Shown here in pieces: positions 36,085 through 45,502 of a stretch of DNA of 64,000 nucleotides. The DNA is from Sideroxydans lithotrophicus ES-1 (lineage in GTDB: Bacteria; Pseudomonadota; Gammaproteobacteria; Burkholderiales; Gallionellaceae). How positions within the stretch are numbered: the stretch's first letter is position 1; each line of letters begins with the position of its first letter. Position numbers and translations under genes: made by a program. Below the pieces are notes generated by a model. It was not told where the DNA came from and made no database searches. It saw nothing but the letters and a program-made list of their open reading frames with translations. The DNA lies in NCBI RefSeq assembly GCF_000025705.1, contig NC_013959.1:1355063-1419062 (forward strand), in the 5' to 3' direction.

Positions 36085-36195
36085 ATGAAAATTATTTATG
36101 AGACTGTATCCAAATTCATACGGTGGGGCGTCATTGATGTGATCGTAGCCATCATTGCGTTGCCGTTATTCATGTCCATCGTATCTTCGATCTAG
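36085..36195 (+). CDS. 36-residue membrane peptide, copy B of a homologous pair
   Basis: A 36-residue peptide beginning MKIIYETVSKFIRW, then a hydrophobic helix with VIVAIIALPLF and a short SI-rich end. GAGGTGA precedes the ATG, and a hairpin terminator follows 16 bases after the stop. It is homologous to copy A in length, charge pattern and 16 identical residues. The shared amphipathic N-terminus with KF and RW, followed by one helix, suggests insertion in the inner membrane. Not recognised as any named family. Confidence 0.65.
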   Translation: MKIIYETVSKFIRWGVIDVIVAIIALPLFMSIVSSI

Positions 36196-36211
36196 GACCC
36201 GAAAAAATAAT

Positions 36212-36246
36212 GCCCAGGCGCGTGGCTGAGCGCCGGGGCTTTTATT
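36212..36246 (+). terminator. Terminator after small membrane peptide B
   Basis: GCCCAGGCGC (36212-36221) pairs with GCGCCGGGGC (36230-36239) with one mismatch and is followed by TTTTATT. Confidence 0.75.
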
Positions 36247-36310
36247 GGTGGCGGCATCCGGCACGGCGATTGCCATTCCAGTCACCAGTCTTGAGTTTGA
36301 GCGGCAATGG

Positions 36311-36820
36311 TTATGCCGCAGTGGAACGAGTTCTTTCCAGGTGCAGTTCAGATTGCCGCAATATGTTTTCCATCGGCCTCGACAGCATGCTGCGTGCTTC
36401 CATGTATGCGGTAGAGGTCTCATCCAGGAACAGGCCTTCCAGATATGATATGCGGATGGCATCGTAGAGTTCGGCATCGGCCCGGTCGAACAGGTCGGCG
36501 ATCATGAGCAGATGCCTGCGTACAGTGGCGTAATCGCGGCCTGCGATGGCTTCCTTGGTGGCCAGTTTCAATGCGCCGACTTCCAGATGCACGATGCCGA
36601 AATCGCTCTCTTCGATGCGAGCGGCGACCTCGGGCAGATACAGTGTGACTATCTTCATGAAATCGGCCCGTTTCACCAGCGGCTTGCTTTGTTGATGAGC
36701 CACCATGCGCCGCAGCGAGGCGAACGTCTTGAAATCCAGCAGGTGCTCAAAGGGTTGCATGGTGCCGTCGGCGACAGGCAGGTTGGCGAGCGTGAGTAAA
36801 GGTGATGGGAAGGGAATCAT
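36311..36820 (-). CDS. Hypothetical protein, possibly DUF7674 family
   Basis: A 169-residue helical cytoplasmic protein. AAGAGGAG lies 9 bases before the ATG at 36820. The segment DFGIVHLEVGALKLATKEAI (about residues 94-113), followed by VRRHLLMIADLF and AIRISYLEGLFLDE, resembles DUF7674 proteins. I make this match from memory of the pattern, so it is tentative. It lies alone between the small peptides (convergent) and the lolD-lolC operon (same strand, 90 bases downstream of the lolD stop). Confidence 0.55.
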   Translation of the reverse strand: MIPFPSPLLTLANLPVADGTMQPFEHLLDFKTFASLRRMVAHQQSKPLVKRADFMKIVTLYLPEVAARIEESDFGIVHLEVGALKLATKEAIAGRDYATVRRHLLMIADLFDRADAELYDAIRISYLEGLFLDETSTAYMEARSMLSRPMENILRQSELHLERTRSTAA

Positions 36821-36910
36821 GGTTGTCGCTCCTCTTGTCAGGGTTTGGAGCAGGCTATTCCCTTCTCGTTACATGGTGATGACGGAAAGATTGCAGCTGG
36901 TCTTATGAGG

Positions 36911-37594
36911 TCACGCCTGGTGCAGCGTGCCGTCGATCAGACGCAACTTGCGTTGCATTCTGCTCGCGAGTTCGAGGTCGTGGGTGACGATGATGAAGCT
37001 GGTGTTGAGCTTGGCGTTGAGGCTCTGCATCAGGTCGAACAGGGTGGAGGCCGAAGCGCGGTCCAGGTTGCCGGTCGGTTCGTCGGCCAGCACGCAAGCG
37101 GGCTGGGTGACCAGGGCGCGGGCTACAGCGACGCGTTGGCGTTCACCGCCGGAAAGCTCGGCGGGCAGATGGTGCAGGCGTTTTCCCAGCCCTACCTGCT
37201 CCAGCATGGTGGCTGCATGCGGATGCGCCTCGGCAGGTTTCATGCCGCGTATCAACAGGGGCATGGCCACGTTCTCCAGTGCCGTGAACTCGTTCAGCAA
37301 GTGGTGGAACTGATAGACGAAGCCGAGCGAATGATTGCGCAGTTCGCCACGCTGGGTCTCGTTCATCGCGGAAACGTCATTTCCCAATATGCTGACACTG
37401 CCGCTGCTGATGCTGTCCAATCCGCCGAGCAGATGGAGCAGGGTGCTTTTGCCGGAACCGGAAGCGCCGACGATGGCGATACGCTCGCCGCGCGCCACTT
37501 CCAGGTTGACGCCATTCAGCACGGGGACGTTCAGGTTGCCTTGAGAATAGGTCTTGCGCAGGTCGCGGCAGGAGATCACCGGTTTCTTATTCAT
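36911..37594 (-). CDS. lolD: Lipoprotein-releasing ABC transporter ATP-binding protein LolD
   Basis: The 227-residue ATPase of the Lol system, which releases outer-membrane lipoproteins from the inner membrane. It shows Walker [10 protein letters not shown], the LolD-type loop [19 protein letters not shown], signature [15 protein letters not shown], Walker [12 protein letters not shown] and the His switch VTHD. I use the ATG at 37594, which overlaps the lolC end by 8 bases; the upstream frame adds unrelated residues. Length is close to E. coli LolD (233). Confidence 0.93.
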   Translation of the reverse strand: MNKKPVISCRDLRKTYSQGNLNVPVLNGVNLEVARGERIAIVGASGSGKSTLLHLLGGLDSISSGSVSILGNDVSAMNETQRGELRNHSLGFVYQFHHLLNEFTALENVAMPLLIRGMKPAEAHPHAATMLEQVGLGKRLHHLPAELSGGERQRVAVARALVTQPACVLADEPTGNLDRASASTLFDLMQSLNAKLNTSFIIVTHDLELASRMQRKLRLIDGTLHQA

Positions 37595-38831
37595 AGCGCA
37601 GTGCCTCTGCAGGTTGTATCTTGGCCGCGCGCCAGCTCGGATAGAGCGTGGCAAGCAGGCTGATGAGGAAAGACATGCCGGCGACCACGAATACGTCGGC
37701 TTTTTGCAGGTCGGAGGGCAGTTCGCTGATGTAATAGAACTCCTTGGACAGGAAATGCACGCCGAATAACTGTTCGATGAAGGGGACTATCGTGCCGATG
37801 TTGAGCGCGATCAGGACGCCGCCGATGACGCCGGTCGCCATTCCGATGAGCCCGATCAGCATGCCCTGTACCATGAATATCTGCATGATGCTCCTGGGCG
37901 ATGCGCCCATCGTGCGCAGTATCGCGATGTCGGCCTGCTTGTCGGTGACCGCCATCACCAGCGTGGACACGATGTTGAAGGCGGCGACCAGCACGATGAG
38001 CGACAGGATGATGAACATCATGCGCTTTTCCATCGCCACCACGCTGAAGTAGTTGGCGTTCTGGCGAGTCCAGTCGGTGGCGTAGGTGTCTTTCGGCAGC
38101 TTGTCTTCCAGCTTGTAGGCGACTTGCGGTGCCAGATCGAGATTGTGCAGGCTGCCGCTGATGCCGCTCACGCTGTTGCCCATGCGATAGAGCTTCTGGG
38201 CATCCTCAAGATTGATCAAGGCGAGCGCATTGTCATAGGGCGACATGCCGATCTCGAAGATGCCGGCCACGTGGAATTGTTTCAGGCGCGGCAACATGCC
38301 GGCGGGGGTGATCTGCCCTTGCGGCGTGATCAGCAAGACAGTGTCGCCGACATGAGCACCCAGTGCGCGAGCCAGGTCGACCCCGAGCACGATGTTGAAA
38401 CTTCCTGCACGCAGGTCGCCCAGTGCGCCGTTCTTCATCTTGTCGCCCAGGCCGGTAAGTCTTTGTTCGGCATCGGGCAGGATGCCGCGGACCATCACGC
38501 CTTGCACGCTTTCATTCAGCGATACCATGCCCTGGCCGTCCACGTATGGCGCGGCAGCACGAACCTCCGGGTCCCTGGCTACGATACCCAGAACATGCTG
38601 CCAGTCGTTGAGTTGCCCGCTGTCGCTCATGACCTGCAAATGAGGGGTGACCCCCAGGATGCGGGCGCGTATCTCTTTCTGGAACCCGTTCATCACGGAC
38701 AGGACCACGATCAGCGCCATCACGCCCAAGCCGATGCCCAGCATGGATATCATCGAGATGAAGGAGATGAAATGATTGCGGCGTTTGGCTCGGGTGTAGC
38801 GCAGGCCGATGAAAAGTTCGTAAGGTTGCAA
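37587..38831 (-). CDS. lolC: Lipoprotein-releasing system membrane subunit LolC/LolE (LolF-like)
   Basis: A 414-residue permease with an N-terminal helix ([24 protein letters not shown]), a large periplasmic domain, and three C-terminal FtsX-type helices. [21 protein letters not shown] at the start and [17 protein letters not shown] at the end are classical LolC/E motifs. Enterics have both LolC and LolE. Here only one membrane subunit accompanies lolD, so it may act as a homodimer (LolF arrangement). A second subunit elsewhere in the genome cannot be excluded. Confidence 0.92.
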   Translation of the reverse strand: MQPYELFIGLRYTRAKRRNHFISFISMISMLGIGLGVMALIVVLSVMNGFQKEIRARILGVTPHLQVMSDSGQLNDWQHVLGIVARDPEVRAAAPYVDGQGMVSLNESVQGVMVRGILPDAEQRLTGLGDKMKNGALGDLRAGSFNIVLGVDLARALGAHVGDTVLLITPQGQITPAGMLPRLKQFHVAGIFEIGMSPYDNALALINLEDAQKLYRMGNSVSGISGSLHNLDLAPQVAYKLEDKLPKDTYATDWTRQNANYFSVVAMEKRMMFIILSLIVLVAAFNIVSTLVMAVTDKQADIAILRTMGASPRSIMQIFMVQGMLIGLIGMATGVIGGVLIALNIGTIVPFIEQLFGVHFLSKEFYYISELPSDLQKADVFVVAGMSFLISLLATLYPSWRAAKIQPAEALRYE

Positions 38832-38904
38832 GACAAATGCTCGAAATGACGACGGGCGCTAGTTTGCCACAAGAGCATGGATAGCGGGATGGTAAACTTC
38901 CGCC

Positions 38905-39897
38905 ATGAAACATTTCAGCCTGATCATTCCCAATCTGTTTCCTCCACAAGAATTTGCTGCAGAAGTATGTGCAGGATTGCATCTGCCCGCACTGCAAAAA
39001 ATGCTGGCACGCGGAAGTGTCAGTGACTCCACCATCGGGTCGCTGGAGGATTGGCTATGTGCCGCGTTTGGAGCGCAATCCGTTGCGCCGGTACGTGCCG
39101 CTGCCGATGGGCTGGGTACGGACAAGGGGTACTGGTTGTGCGCCGACCCGGTGAATCTGGAATTGCAGCGTGCGCAGATGCTGCTGTTGCCGGACGTGAT
39201 GCTAAGCCATGATGAAACAGCTGCGATATGTGCCGCCCTGAACGAACACTTTGCCGGGACAGGACTGTATTTTGCCGCACCGCATCCGCGACGCTGGTAT
39301 GTGCAACTGGAAGAAGATCCCCGGATGACGACCTCGCTGTTGAGCCAGGTGGCCTGGCGCGATGCGAAGTTCCACCAGCCGCAGGGGGCTGATGCATTGC
39401 GCTGGCAGCGTCTGGTCACCGAGATACAGATGCTGCTGCATGCGCACCCGCTGAATCAGGCGCGCGCGGCGCGCGGCGAGTTGATGATAGGCAGTCTGTG
39501 GCTCTGGGGCGGAGGAAGATCGGTGCCATTGCGGAAAGTCTTCGATGTGGTCGGGGGGGATAGCGGGCTGGCCAGGATATTTGCACGGCAGACAGGTGCA
39601 GTCCAGGCCGAATCGTTACCTGCGATGCTGGACGGAGGATATGGAAGCGGCTTGTGGGTGATTGATTCGCCGGGAGATGCGTTGCAACGCGGCGATCTCT
39701 ACAGGTGGCGGGAGGCAGTACAGCGAATCGAGCTGGAATATGCCCAGCCTTTGCTGAAGGCCCTGCAAACAGGCGGGGTGCAGCGGCTGACGCTGGAGGT
39801 GTTGCGGGAAGGAGGATCGCGACGTTTCGAACTGACGCGCGCCGCTGTCTGGAAGCTATGGCGCCCAGCGCGGCCGCTGACCCGATACGCAGTGTAG
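38905..39897 (+). CDS. RpfE-type conserved hypothetical protein (phosphoglycerate-mutase-like annotation)
   Basis: A 330-residue protein of a betaproteobacterial family often labelled regulatory protein RpfE type or cofactor-independent phosphoglycerate mutase. It opens MKHFSLIIPNLFPP and contains RWYVQLEEDPRMTT and NQARAARGELMIGSLWLWGGG (about residues 179-199), followed later by VIDSPGDALQRGD. The catalytic Ser and metal-binding motifs of genuine mutases are not evident, so I give no enzymatic function. Members often precede recJ; here an MscS gene follows 29 bases later. Confidence 0.75.
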   Translation: MKHFSLIIPNLFPPQEFAAEVCAGLHLPALQKMLARGSVSDSTIGSLEDWLCAAFGAQSVAPVRAAADGLGTDKGYWLCADPVNLELQRAQMLLLPDVMLSHDETAAICAALNEHFAGTGLYFAAPHPRRWYVQLEEDPRMTTSLLSQVAWRDAKFHQPQGADALRWQRLVTEIQMLLHAHPLNQARAARGELMIGSLWLWGGGRSVPLRKVFDVVGGDSGLARIFARQTGAVQAESLPAMLDGGYGSGLWVIDSPGDALQRGDLYRWREAVQRIELEYAQPLLKALQTGGVQRLTLEVLREGGSRRFELTRAAVWKLWRPARPLTRYAV

Positions 39898-39926
39898 AAT
39901 GCGTGCACTTTGAGCGGACTGGATCT

Positions 39927-41465
39927 ATGAGCTTCTGGGACAACATGACGGGTTACATCTGGAGCGACGTGACTTTTCCGTTGCTGCTCATGGTGGTGTG
40001 CATCGCGATATTGCTTTTGCATTTCCGCCGCGAAGACCGTGCAAGTCTCATCAATACGGTAAGTTTCTTCCTCATCTGCCTGTTCGGGCAGTTCATCAGT
40101 GGCCTGTTGCATGCCCTGGAGTACTTGCGGGCGGCGGATGTGACGCACGAGGTATTTGTCATCGGTGCCGGTATCGCCGTGATCCGCCTGTGGGGGCTGC
40201 TGGTGTTCCGCATCGTGTTGCCTGCGGTCAAGGTCAGGCCGCCGCGGATCACCGAGGATATCTTCGTCATCATCGCCTACGTGGCGTGGTTCATGGTGCG
40301 TCTGCGCTATGCCGGACTCGATCTGGGCAGCATCCTGGCAACGTCGGCAATGATCACGGCAGTCGTTGCATTCGCCATGCAGGACACCCTTGGCAACATC
40401 CTTGGTGGTTTGGCGCTGCAGCTGGACAATTCGATCGAGGTCGGCGACTGGATCAAGGTGGATGATATCGCCGGCAAGGTGGTGGACATCCGCTGGCGCT
40501 CCACGCTGGTGGAGACGCGCAACTGGGAGACCGTGGTATTCCCGAACAGCCAGCTGATGAAGAACAAATTCATGGTGCTGGGGCGCCGCACCGACCAGCC
40601 GGTGCAATGGCGGCGCTGGGTATGCTTCAACGTCGCCCTGGAGGTGGCGCCGACCAGAGTGGTGAGTCTGGTGGAAGAATCGATCCTGCAGACCGATATC
40701 GCCAATGTGGCGAAAACACCGGCTCCCAATTGCGTGCTGATGGATATGGACGCCAAGGGATATGCACGATATGCCCTGCGTTACTGGCTGACGGACCTGC
40801 TACCCGATGACCCGACCGATGCCATGTTGCGCTGGCATATCATGTCTGCATTGCAGCGGGCGGGAATCAAGCTGGCGGTGGAAGAACACAGCGTCCATCT
40901 CACCAAGGAAAACGAGAAATACGACGAATTGGTGCGCCAGCGCGAAGTGATGTTGCGGATCAAGACGTTACGGCGGGTCGAGCTGTTTTCCCAGCTCAAC
41001 GAGACCGAACTGACGGGATTGGCCCAACGGTTACGCTACTCACCGTTCGCCAAAGGCAACGTCATCACCAGGCAGGGAGATACACACTCGCAATGGCTGT
41101 ATATCATCATCAACGGCGAGGCAGAGGTGTATGTCGATGCGCCCACTGGCAAGCGCCGCGCCGTACGCACTTTGGGACGCGGCGATTTCTTTGGGGAGAT
41201 GGGACTGATGACGGGGGCGCCGCGCGTGGCTTCAGTCATCGCCAAATCCGATGTAGAGTGCTACCGCATCGATAAGGATGTGGTTGAGGAGTTGCTGCAT
41301 GCACGTCCCAGCATTGCCGAAGAGATATCGCATATCCTCGTCACCCGGCGAGCCGAACTGGATGTGGCGATGCAGGATCTCGATGCGACGGGGGCGCATA
41401 AAGACTTGTCGCAGCAACGCAACGAGATTCTCGCTACCATCAAGAGGTTTTTCTCTCTCAGTTGA
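39927..41465 (+). CDS. MscS-family mechanosensitive channel with C-terminal cyclic nucleotide-binding domain
   Basis: A 512-residue inner-membrane protein with about four N-terminal helices. The MscS pore region is in ATSAMITAVVAFAMQDTLGN with ILGGLALQLDNSIEVGDWI after it (about residues 135-180), then the MscS cytoplasmic beta and alpha/beta domains. The last 130 residues are a cNMP-binding domain, with ITRQGDTHSQWLYIIINGEA and GRGDFFGEMGLMTGAPRVAS, including the FGEM phosphate-binding cassette. This is the arrangement of cyclic-nucleotide-gated MscS-like channels (bCNG). The ATG at 39927 is chosen because homology begins there. Confidence 0.88.
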   Translation: MSFWDNMTGYIWSDVTFPLLLMVVCIAILLLHFRREDRASLINTVSFFLICLFGQFISGLLHALEYLRAADVTHEVFVIGAGIAVIRLWGLLVFRIVLPAVKVRPPRITEDIFVIIAYVAWFMVRLRYAGLDLGSILATSAMITAVVAFAMQDTLGNILGGLALQLDNSIEVGDWIKVDDIAGKVVDIRWRSTLVETRNWETVVFPNSQLMKNKFMVLGRRTDQPVQWRRWVCFNVALEVAPTRVVSLVEESILQTDIANVAKTPAPNCVLMDMDAKGYARYALRYWLTDLLPDDPTDAMLRWHIMSALQRAGIKLAVEEHSVHLTKENEKYDELVRQREVMLRIKTLRRVELFSQLNETELTGLAQRLRYSPFAKGNVITRQGDTHSQWLYIIINGEAEVYVDAPTGKRRAVRTLGRGDFFGEMGLMTGAPRVASVIAKSDVECYRIDKDVVEELLHARPSIAEEISHILVTRRAELDVAMQDLDATGAHKDLSQQRNEILATIKRFFSLS

Positions 41466-41546
41466 ATTGACGGTTCAAATTTAGGGCTTAATTCGCGGAG
41501 CGGCTTCCTGTATCATTCGCTCCCGGACAACACGGATATAGTGCAG

Positions 41547-42515
41547 ATGAAAGTTACCTTTCTGGATTTCGAGCAATCGGTCTCCGAGCTGGAGAACAAG
41601 ATTGAGCAATTGCGTTATGTGCAGGACGATTCCGCACTCGATATCTCCGACGAGATCGGCAGGCTGCAAAAGAAAAGCCAATCGCTGACCAAGGATATCT
41701 ACGCCAAGCTCACGCCGTGGCAGATCTCGCAGGTATCACGCCATCCACAGCGCCCCTATACGCTGGATTACATCCAGCACCTGTTCACTGATTTCGAAGA
41801 GCTGCATGGCGACCGCAACTATGCGGACGACCCTGCCATCGTCGGCGGGCTGGCCCGCTTCAACGGCCAGAGCGTGATGGTCATCGGCCATCAGAAAGGC
41901 CGCGACACCAAGGAGCGCCAGTACCGCAACTTCGGCATGCCGCGTCCGGAAGGGTACCGCAAGGCGATGCGTCTGATGCGCCTGGCCGAGAAGTTCGGCA
42001 TTCCCATCATGACATTCATCGATACACCCGGTGCGTATCCCGGTGTGGGCGCGGAAGAACGCGGCCAGTCCGAAGCCATCGGCAAGAATCTGTATGTGAT
42101 GGCTGAACTGAAGGTGCCCATCATCTGCACCATCATCGGCGAAGGCGGTTCCGGCGGTGCGCTGGCCATCGCGGTGGGCGATGCCATGCTGATGCTGCAA
42201 TACGCGACTTACTCGGTCATTTCCCCCGAAGGCTGCGCCTCCATCCTGTGGAAGAGTGCGGAAAAGGCGTCGGATGCGGCGGAAACGCTGGGCATCACGG
42301 CGACGCGCCTGAAGACCCTGGGACTGGTCGACAAGATCATCAGCGAGCCGCTGGGCGGAGCGCATCGCGACTATGCGGCGATGATGCAGGCTATGAGGAA
42401 GGCTTTGCAAGAGACGCTCAAACATGTGCAGTCGCAGACTACCAGTGAGATGCTGCAAACGCGCTTCACTCGCTTGATGAGCTATGGCAAGTTCAAGGAA
42501 ATCGAACTTAGCTGA
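41547..42515 (+). CDS. accA: Acetyl-CoA carboxylase carboxyltransferase subunit alpha
   Basis: AccA with AccD transfers the carboxyl group from biotin to acetyl-CoA, the first step of fatty acid synthesis. The 322-residue product begins [10 protein letters not shown], like E. coli AccA, and has [25 protein letters not shown], here read as residues about 92-116, and [18 protein letters not shown] plus [11 protein letters not shown], the oxyanion-hole region. The ATG at 41547 is preferred to the GTG two codons upstream. Its end overlaps tilS by 32 bases. Confidence 0.95.
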   Translation: MKVTFLDFEQSVSELENKIEQLRYVQDDSALDISDEIGRLQKKSQSLTKDIYAKLTPWQISQVSRHPQRPYTLDYIQHLFTDFEELHGDRNYADDPAIVGGLARFNGQSVMVIGHQKGRDTKERQYRNFGMPRPEGYRKAMRLMRLAEKFGIPIMTFIDTPGAYPGVGAEERGQSEAIGKNLYVMAELKVPIICTIIGEGGSGGALAIAVGDAMLMLQYATYSVISPEGCASILWKSAEKASDAAETLGITATRLKTLGLVDKIISEPLGGAHRDYAAMMQAMRKALQETLKHVQSQTTSEMLQTRFTRLMSYGKFKEIELS

Positions 42516-43821
42516 ATCCGTTGCGGCGCACTTCGCGCCGCTTCTTCCCAGGCACAGTCACATCCTCGTCGGTTTGAGCGGCGGTATGGATTCCGTCGTT
42601 CTGCTGCATCTGCTGCATATCCTCGCTCCGCGTTTCGAGTGGCGGCTTTCCGCTTTGCATGTCCATCACGGCATCAGCCCGAACGCCGATGCGTGGGCGA
42701 ATTTCTGCGCCGATCTTTGCGCCCGCAAGGGCATCCCGCTGCATATCGAGCGCGTCGACATCGCACCGTTGCGTGACGAGCACGGCATCGAGGCGGCTGC
42801 GCGTAAACTGCGCCACGCCGCTTTCGCCAGGCAACCCTGCGACTACGTCGCGCTGGCCCATCATGCCGACGACCAGGCTGAGACCCTGTTGCTGCAGTTG
42901 TTGCGCGGGGCCGGCGTCAAAGGGGTAGCGGCGATGCCTGCAGTCAAATCCGCCACTCCGCATGCCCGTGCCATCCTGCGCCCGCTACTCGATGTATCAC
43001 GCGACGAATTGTCCGAATATGCGCAACAACAGGGGTTGCGATGGGTGGAAGACGAAAGCAATGCCGACGATGCTTATCCGCGCAATTTTCTGCGCCATCG
43101 CCTGCTGCCCCTGCTGGAGCAGCGATTCCCGGCCTATCGCGATACATTGATACGCAGTGCGCAGCATTTTGCCGAAGCGGGTGACTTGCTCGACGAACTG
43201 GCACGGCAGGATGCGCAGGATTCGCTGACGGATGGCCCTCTCGATGTGTCCCTGTTGCGTGCGCTTTCGCATTCGCGCGCCAGGAACCTGTTGCGCTATT
43301 ACTTGCATATGCGGAATACGCCCATGCCCCAGGCCGTACAGCTCGATGAAATGCTGCATCAGTTATGCGATGCGCGCGATGATGCGGCAGTCTGTGTCGA
43401 GTTTGGCGGTTGGCAGTTGCGACGCTATCGGGACAAGGTCCATGTGTTTTCCGCCTTGGCCGCGTTTGACCGTAATCTGGTGTTGCCGTGGTGCGGCGAC
43501 GCTGAATTGCCTTGGCCCGCATTGGAAAGGACCATTTCTTTCCGTTCGGTTCAGGGGCAGGGAGTCAGCCTCGCCAAACTGCAGCGCAAGGCGGTGACTT
43601 TAAGGTTGCGCAACGGCGGCGAATCTCTGCGTCCCCAACGCAATGCCGCGACACGCAGTCTGAAGAATTTGTTACAGGAGCGGCATGTCCCGCCCTGGCA
43701 GCGTGAACGATTGCCGTTGTTGTATAGCGGTGCCGAGTTGGTCAGTGTGATCGGCGTGGCTATCCAGGCAGATTATCAGGCGCAACAGGGCGAGGCTGGC
43801 CTGTTGGTGTCTTTTGAATAA
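42484..43821 (+). CDS. tilS: tRNA(Ile)-lysidine synthase TilS
   Basis: TilS converts C34 of the CAU-anticodon tRNA-Ile to lysidine, so it reads AUA. The 445-residue protein has the PP-loop [17 protein letters not shown] (about residues 28-44) and [19 protein letters not shown]. The C-terminal domains end in [15 protein letters not shown] and [20 protein letters not shown], the TilS C-terminal signature. It starts inside the 3' end of accA; the accA-tilS pairing is common in proteobacteria. Confidence 0.94.
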   Translation: MASSRKSNLAESVAAHFAPLLPRHSHILVGLSGGMDSVVLLHLLHILAPRFEWRLSALHVHHGISPNADAWANFCADLCARKGIPLHIERVDIAPLRDEHGIEAAARKLRHAAFARQPCDYVALAHHADDQAETLLLQLLRGAGVKGVAAMPAVKSATPHARAILRPLLDVSRDELSEYAQQQGLRWVEDESNADDAYPRNFLRHRLLPLLEQRFPAYRDTLIRSAQHFAEAGDLLDELARQDAQDSLTDGPLDVSLLRALSHSRARNLLRYYLHMRNTPMPQAVQLDEMLHQLCDARDDAAVCVEFGGWQLRRYRDKVHVFSALAAFDRNLVLPWCGDAELPWPALERTISFRSVQGQGVSLAKLQRKAVTLRLRNGGESLRPQRNAATRSLKNLLQERHVPPWQRERLPLLYSGAELVSVIGVAIQADYQAQQGEAGLLVSFE

Positions 43822-43833
43822 TAGGGCTATGAT
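43804..43833 (+). promoter_or_regulatory. Candidate promoter of the TRAP transporter operon
   Basis: TTGGTG (43804-43809) and TATGAT (43828-43833) with an 18-base spacer overlap the tilS stop and lie 55 bases upstream of dctP. Motif-based only. Confidence 0.35.
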
Positions 43834-43888
43834 TCCACCGACAAGAAGTTGTTGTACCAGTGCCGCGAATATAACAAGGGAGATCACC

Positions 43889-44935
43889 ATGAAAAGTCTG
43901 AGCGCGTTGTGCAGTATCTTGTTGTTGAGTCTGTCTCTGTCCGTATCTGCCGATCCCATCATCATCAAATTCAGCCATGTCGTTGCACCAGATACCCCCA
44001 AGGGACGTGCAGCGGAAAAATTCAAGCAATTGGCAGAAGAGTTGACCAAAGGCCGCGTCAAGGTCGAGGTCTATCCCAACAGCCAGTTGTACAAGGATCG
44101 CGAAGAACTGGAGGCATTGCAGCTTGGTTCGGTGCAGATGCTGGCGCCGTCGATGGCAAAGTTCGGACCGATGGGGGTGCGCGAGTTCGAACTGTTCGAC
44201 TTGCCTTTCCTGTTCCCCAACAGCACCGTGCTGCACCGCGTCATGGACGGCGAAGTCGGCAGCAAACTGTTTGCGAAACTCGACACCAAAGGTGTGACGG
44301 GGCTGGCGTTCTGGGATAACGGCTTCAAGCAGATGAGCGCGAACCGACCGCTGCATAACGTGGGGGACTTCAAGGGGCTGAAGATGCGGATCCAGTCTTC
44401 AAAAGTGCTGGAAGCGCAGATGAGAGCCCTGGGCGCGATCCCGCAAGTGATGGCCTTCAGCGAGGTGTACACCGGCCTGCAGCAAGGTGTGGTGGACGGT
44501 ACGGAGAATCCGGTATCGAATTTCTACACACAGAAGATGAACGAGGTGCAAAAGGACATGACCATCTCCAACCACGGTTACCTGGGTTATGCCGTGGTGA
44601 CCAACAAGAAGTTCTGGGATGGCTTGCCCGCGGATATCCGCAGCGAGCTGACCGAGGCCATGAAGGAGGCGACCGAATACGAACGCAGCATCGCACAAAA
44701 GGATAACGACGATGCCCTGGAAAAAGTGCGTGCAGCGAAAACGACCACTATCTATGTGCTTTCTGACGCGGAACGTGCAGCGTGGCGCAAGGCTCTGGTG
44801 CCGGTGCATGCCGAGTTCGAGAATGTGATCGGCAAGGATCTGATCCAGAGCGTCTATGACGTTGAAGCGCAGGTAGCAAAAGAACAACAAAAACCTGCCG
44901 AACGCAAAAAACACGACGGCAAGAAGAAAAAGTAA
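43889..44935 (+). CDS. dctP: TRAP transporter substrate-binding protein DctP
   Basis: A 348-residue periplasmic solute receptor. A signal peptide spans about residues 1-21 (ending SVSA). Family motifs include IIIKFSHVVAPDTPKG, VKVEVYPNSQLYKD and the substrate-carboxylate Arg region LKMRIQSSKVLEAQM. The C-terminus is Lys-rich. DctP-type proteins usually bind organic acids; the exact ligand is unknown. AAGGGAG precedes the ATG at 43889. A hairpin with a T-run follows the gene, before dctQ. Confidence 0.92.
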   Translation: MKSLSALCSILLLSLSLSVSADPIIIKFSHVVAPDTPKGRAAEKFKQLAEELTKGRVKVEVYPNSQLYKDREELEALQLGSVQMLAPSMAKFGPMGVREFELFDLPFLFPNSTVLHRVMDGEVGSKLFAKLDTKGVTGLAFWDNGFKQMSANRPLHNVGDFKGLKMRIQSSKVLEAQMRALGAIPQVMAFSEVYTGLQQGVVDGTENPVSNFYTQKMNEVQKDMTISNHGYLGYAVVTNKKFWDGLPADIRSELTEAMKEATEYERSIAQKDNDDALEKVRAAKTTTIYVLSDAERAAWRKALVPVHAEFENVIGKDLIQSVYDVEAQVAKEQQKPAERKKHDGKKKK

Positions 44936-44947
44936 GTTTGCGATCAT

Positions 44948-44971
44948 GCCCCGGCTCGACCGGGGCTTTTT
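44948..44971 (+). terminator. Terminator/attenuator hairpin between dctP and dctQ
   Basis: GCCCCGG (44948-44954) pairs perfectly with CCGGGGC (44960-44966) and is followed by TTTTT. Its place inside the operon would leave more dctP than dctQ-dctM transcript, as expected for a binding protein needed in excess. Confidence 0.8.
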
Positions 44972-44986
44972 GTGCATGGGGGAGAC

Positions 44987-45502
44987 ATGTTCAACCGCAT
45001 TCTGGATCGCATTGAAGAGGTGTTGATCGCCTCATTCATGGCGGCAGCGACATTGATTACGTTCACTGCTGTCGTGATGCGCTATGCGGCGGGTGAAGGC
45101 ATCAGTTGGGCGCAGGAGCTGACCATCTATCTGTTCATCTGGATGGCCAAGTTCGGTGCGGCTTATGGCGTGCGCACCGGCATCCACATCGGTGTCGATT
45201 TCGTGGTGAATGCCGCAAGGCCATCCATCAAGCGTGTGCTGGTCATCATCTCCATGTTACTGGGTGTGGTTTTCACCGGCGTCATCGCGTATTTCGGCGC
45301 ACGCTGGGTGATTTTCATCCATGGCACCGGGCAGACTTCGCCTGATCTGGAATGGCCGATGTGGGTGATCTACCTGGCGATCCCGTTCGGCTCCGGGTTG
45401 ATGTGCTATCGCTTCATCCAGGCGCTGCACAAATTTGTCAAAACCGGGCAATTTCATAGCCACACGACCATCGGTGAGCAAGGCGAGGAGAGCCCGCTAT
45501 GA
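44987..45502 (+). CDS. dctQ: TRAP transporter small permease DctQ
   Basis: A 171-residue four-helix membrane protein that links the binding protein to the large permease. Family features are LDRIEEVLIASFMAAATLITF at the first helix, WAQELTIYLFIWMAKFGAAYG, and [17 protein letters not shown] precedes the ATG at 44987. It overlaps dctM by 4 bases. Confidence 0.9.
   Translation: MFNRILDRIEEVLIASFMAAATLITFTAVVMRYAAGEGISWAQELTIYLFIWMAKFGAAYGVRTGIHIGVDFVVNAARPSIKRVLVIISMLLGVVFTGVIAYFGARWVIFIHGTGQTSPDLEWPMWVIYLAIPFGSGLMCYRFIQALHKFVKTGQFHSHTTIGEQGEESPL

Noticed and set aside
35705-36101. Open frames of 127 and 84 codons across the region between the two small peptides
   Set aside because: No good start or ribosome site, overlap with the peptides and a terminator, and no recognisable domain. 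The small peptides explain the region better. A short MK..RW-like frame at about 35980 resembles them only weakly.
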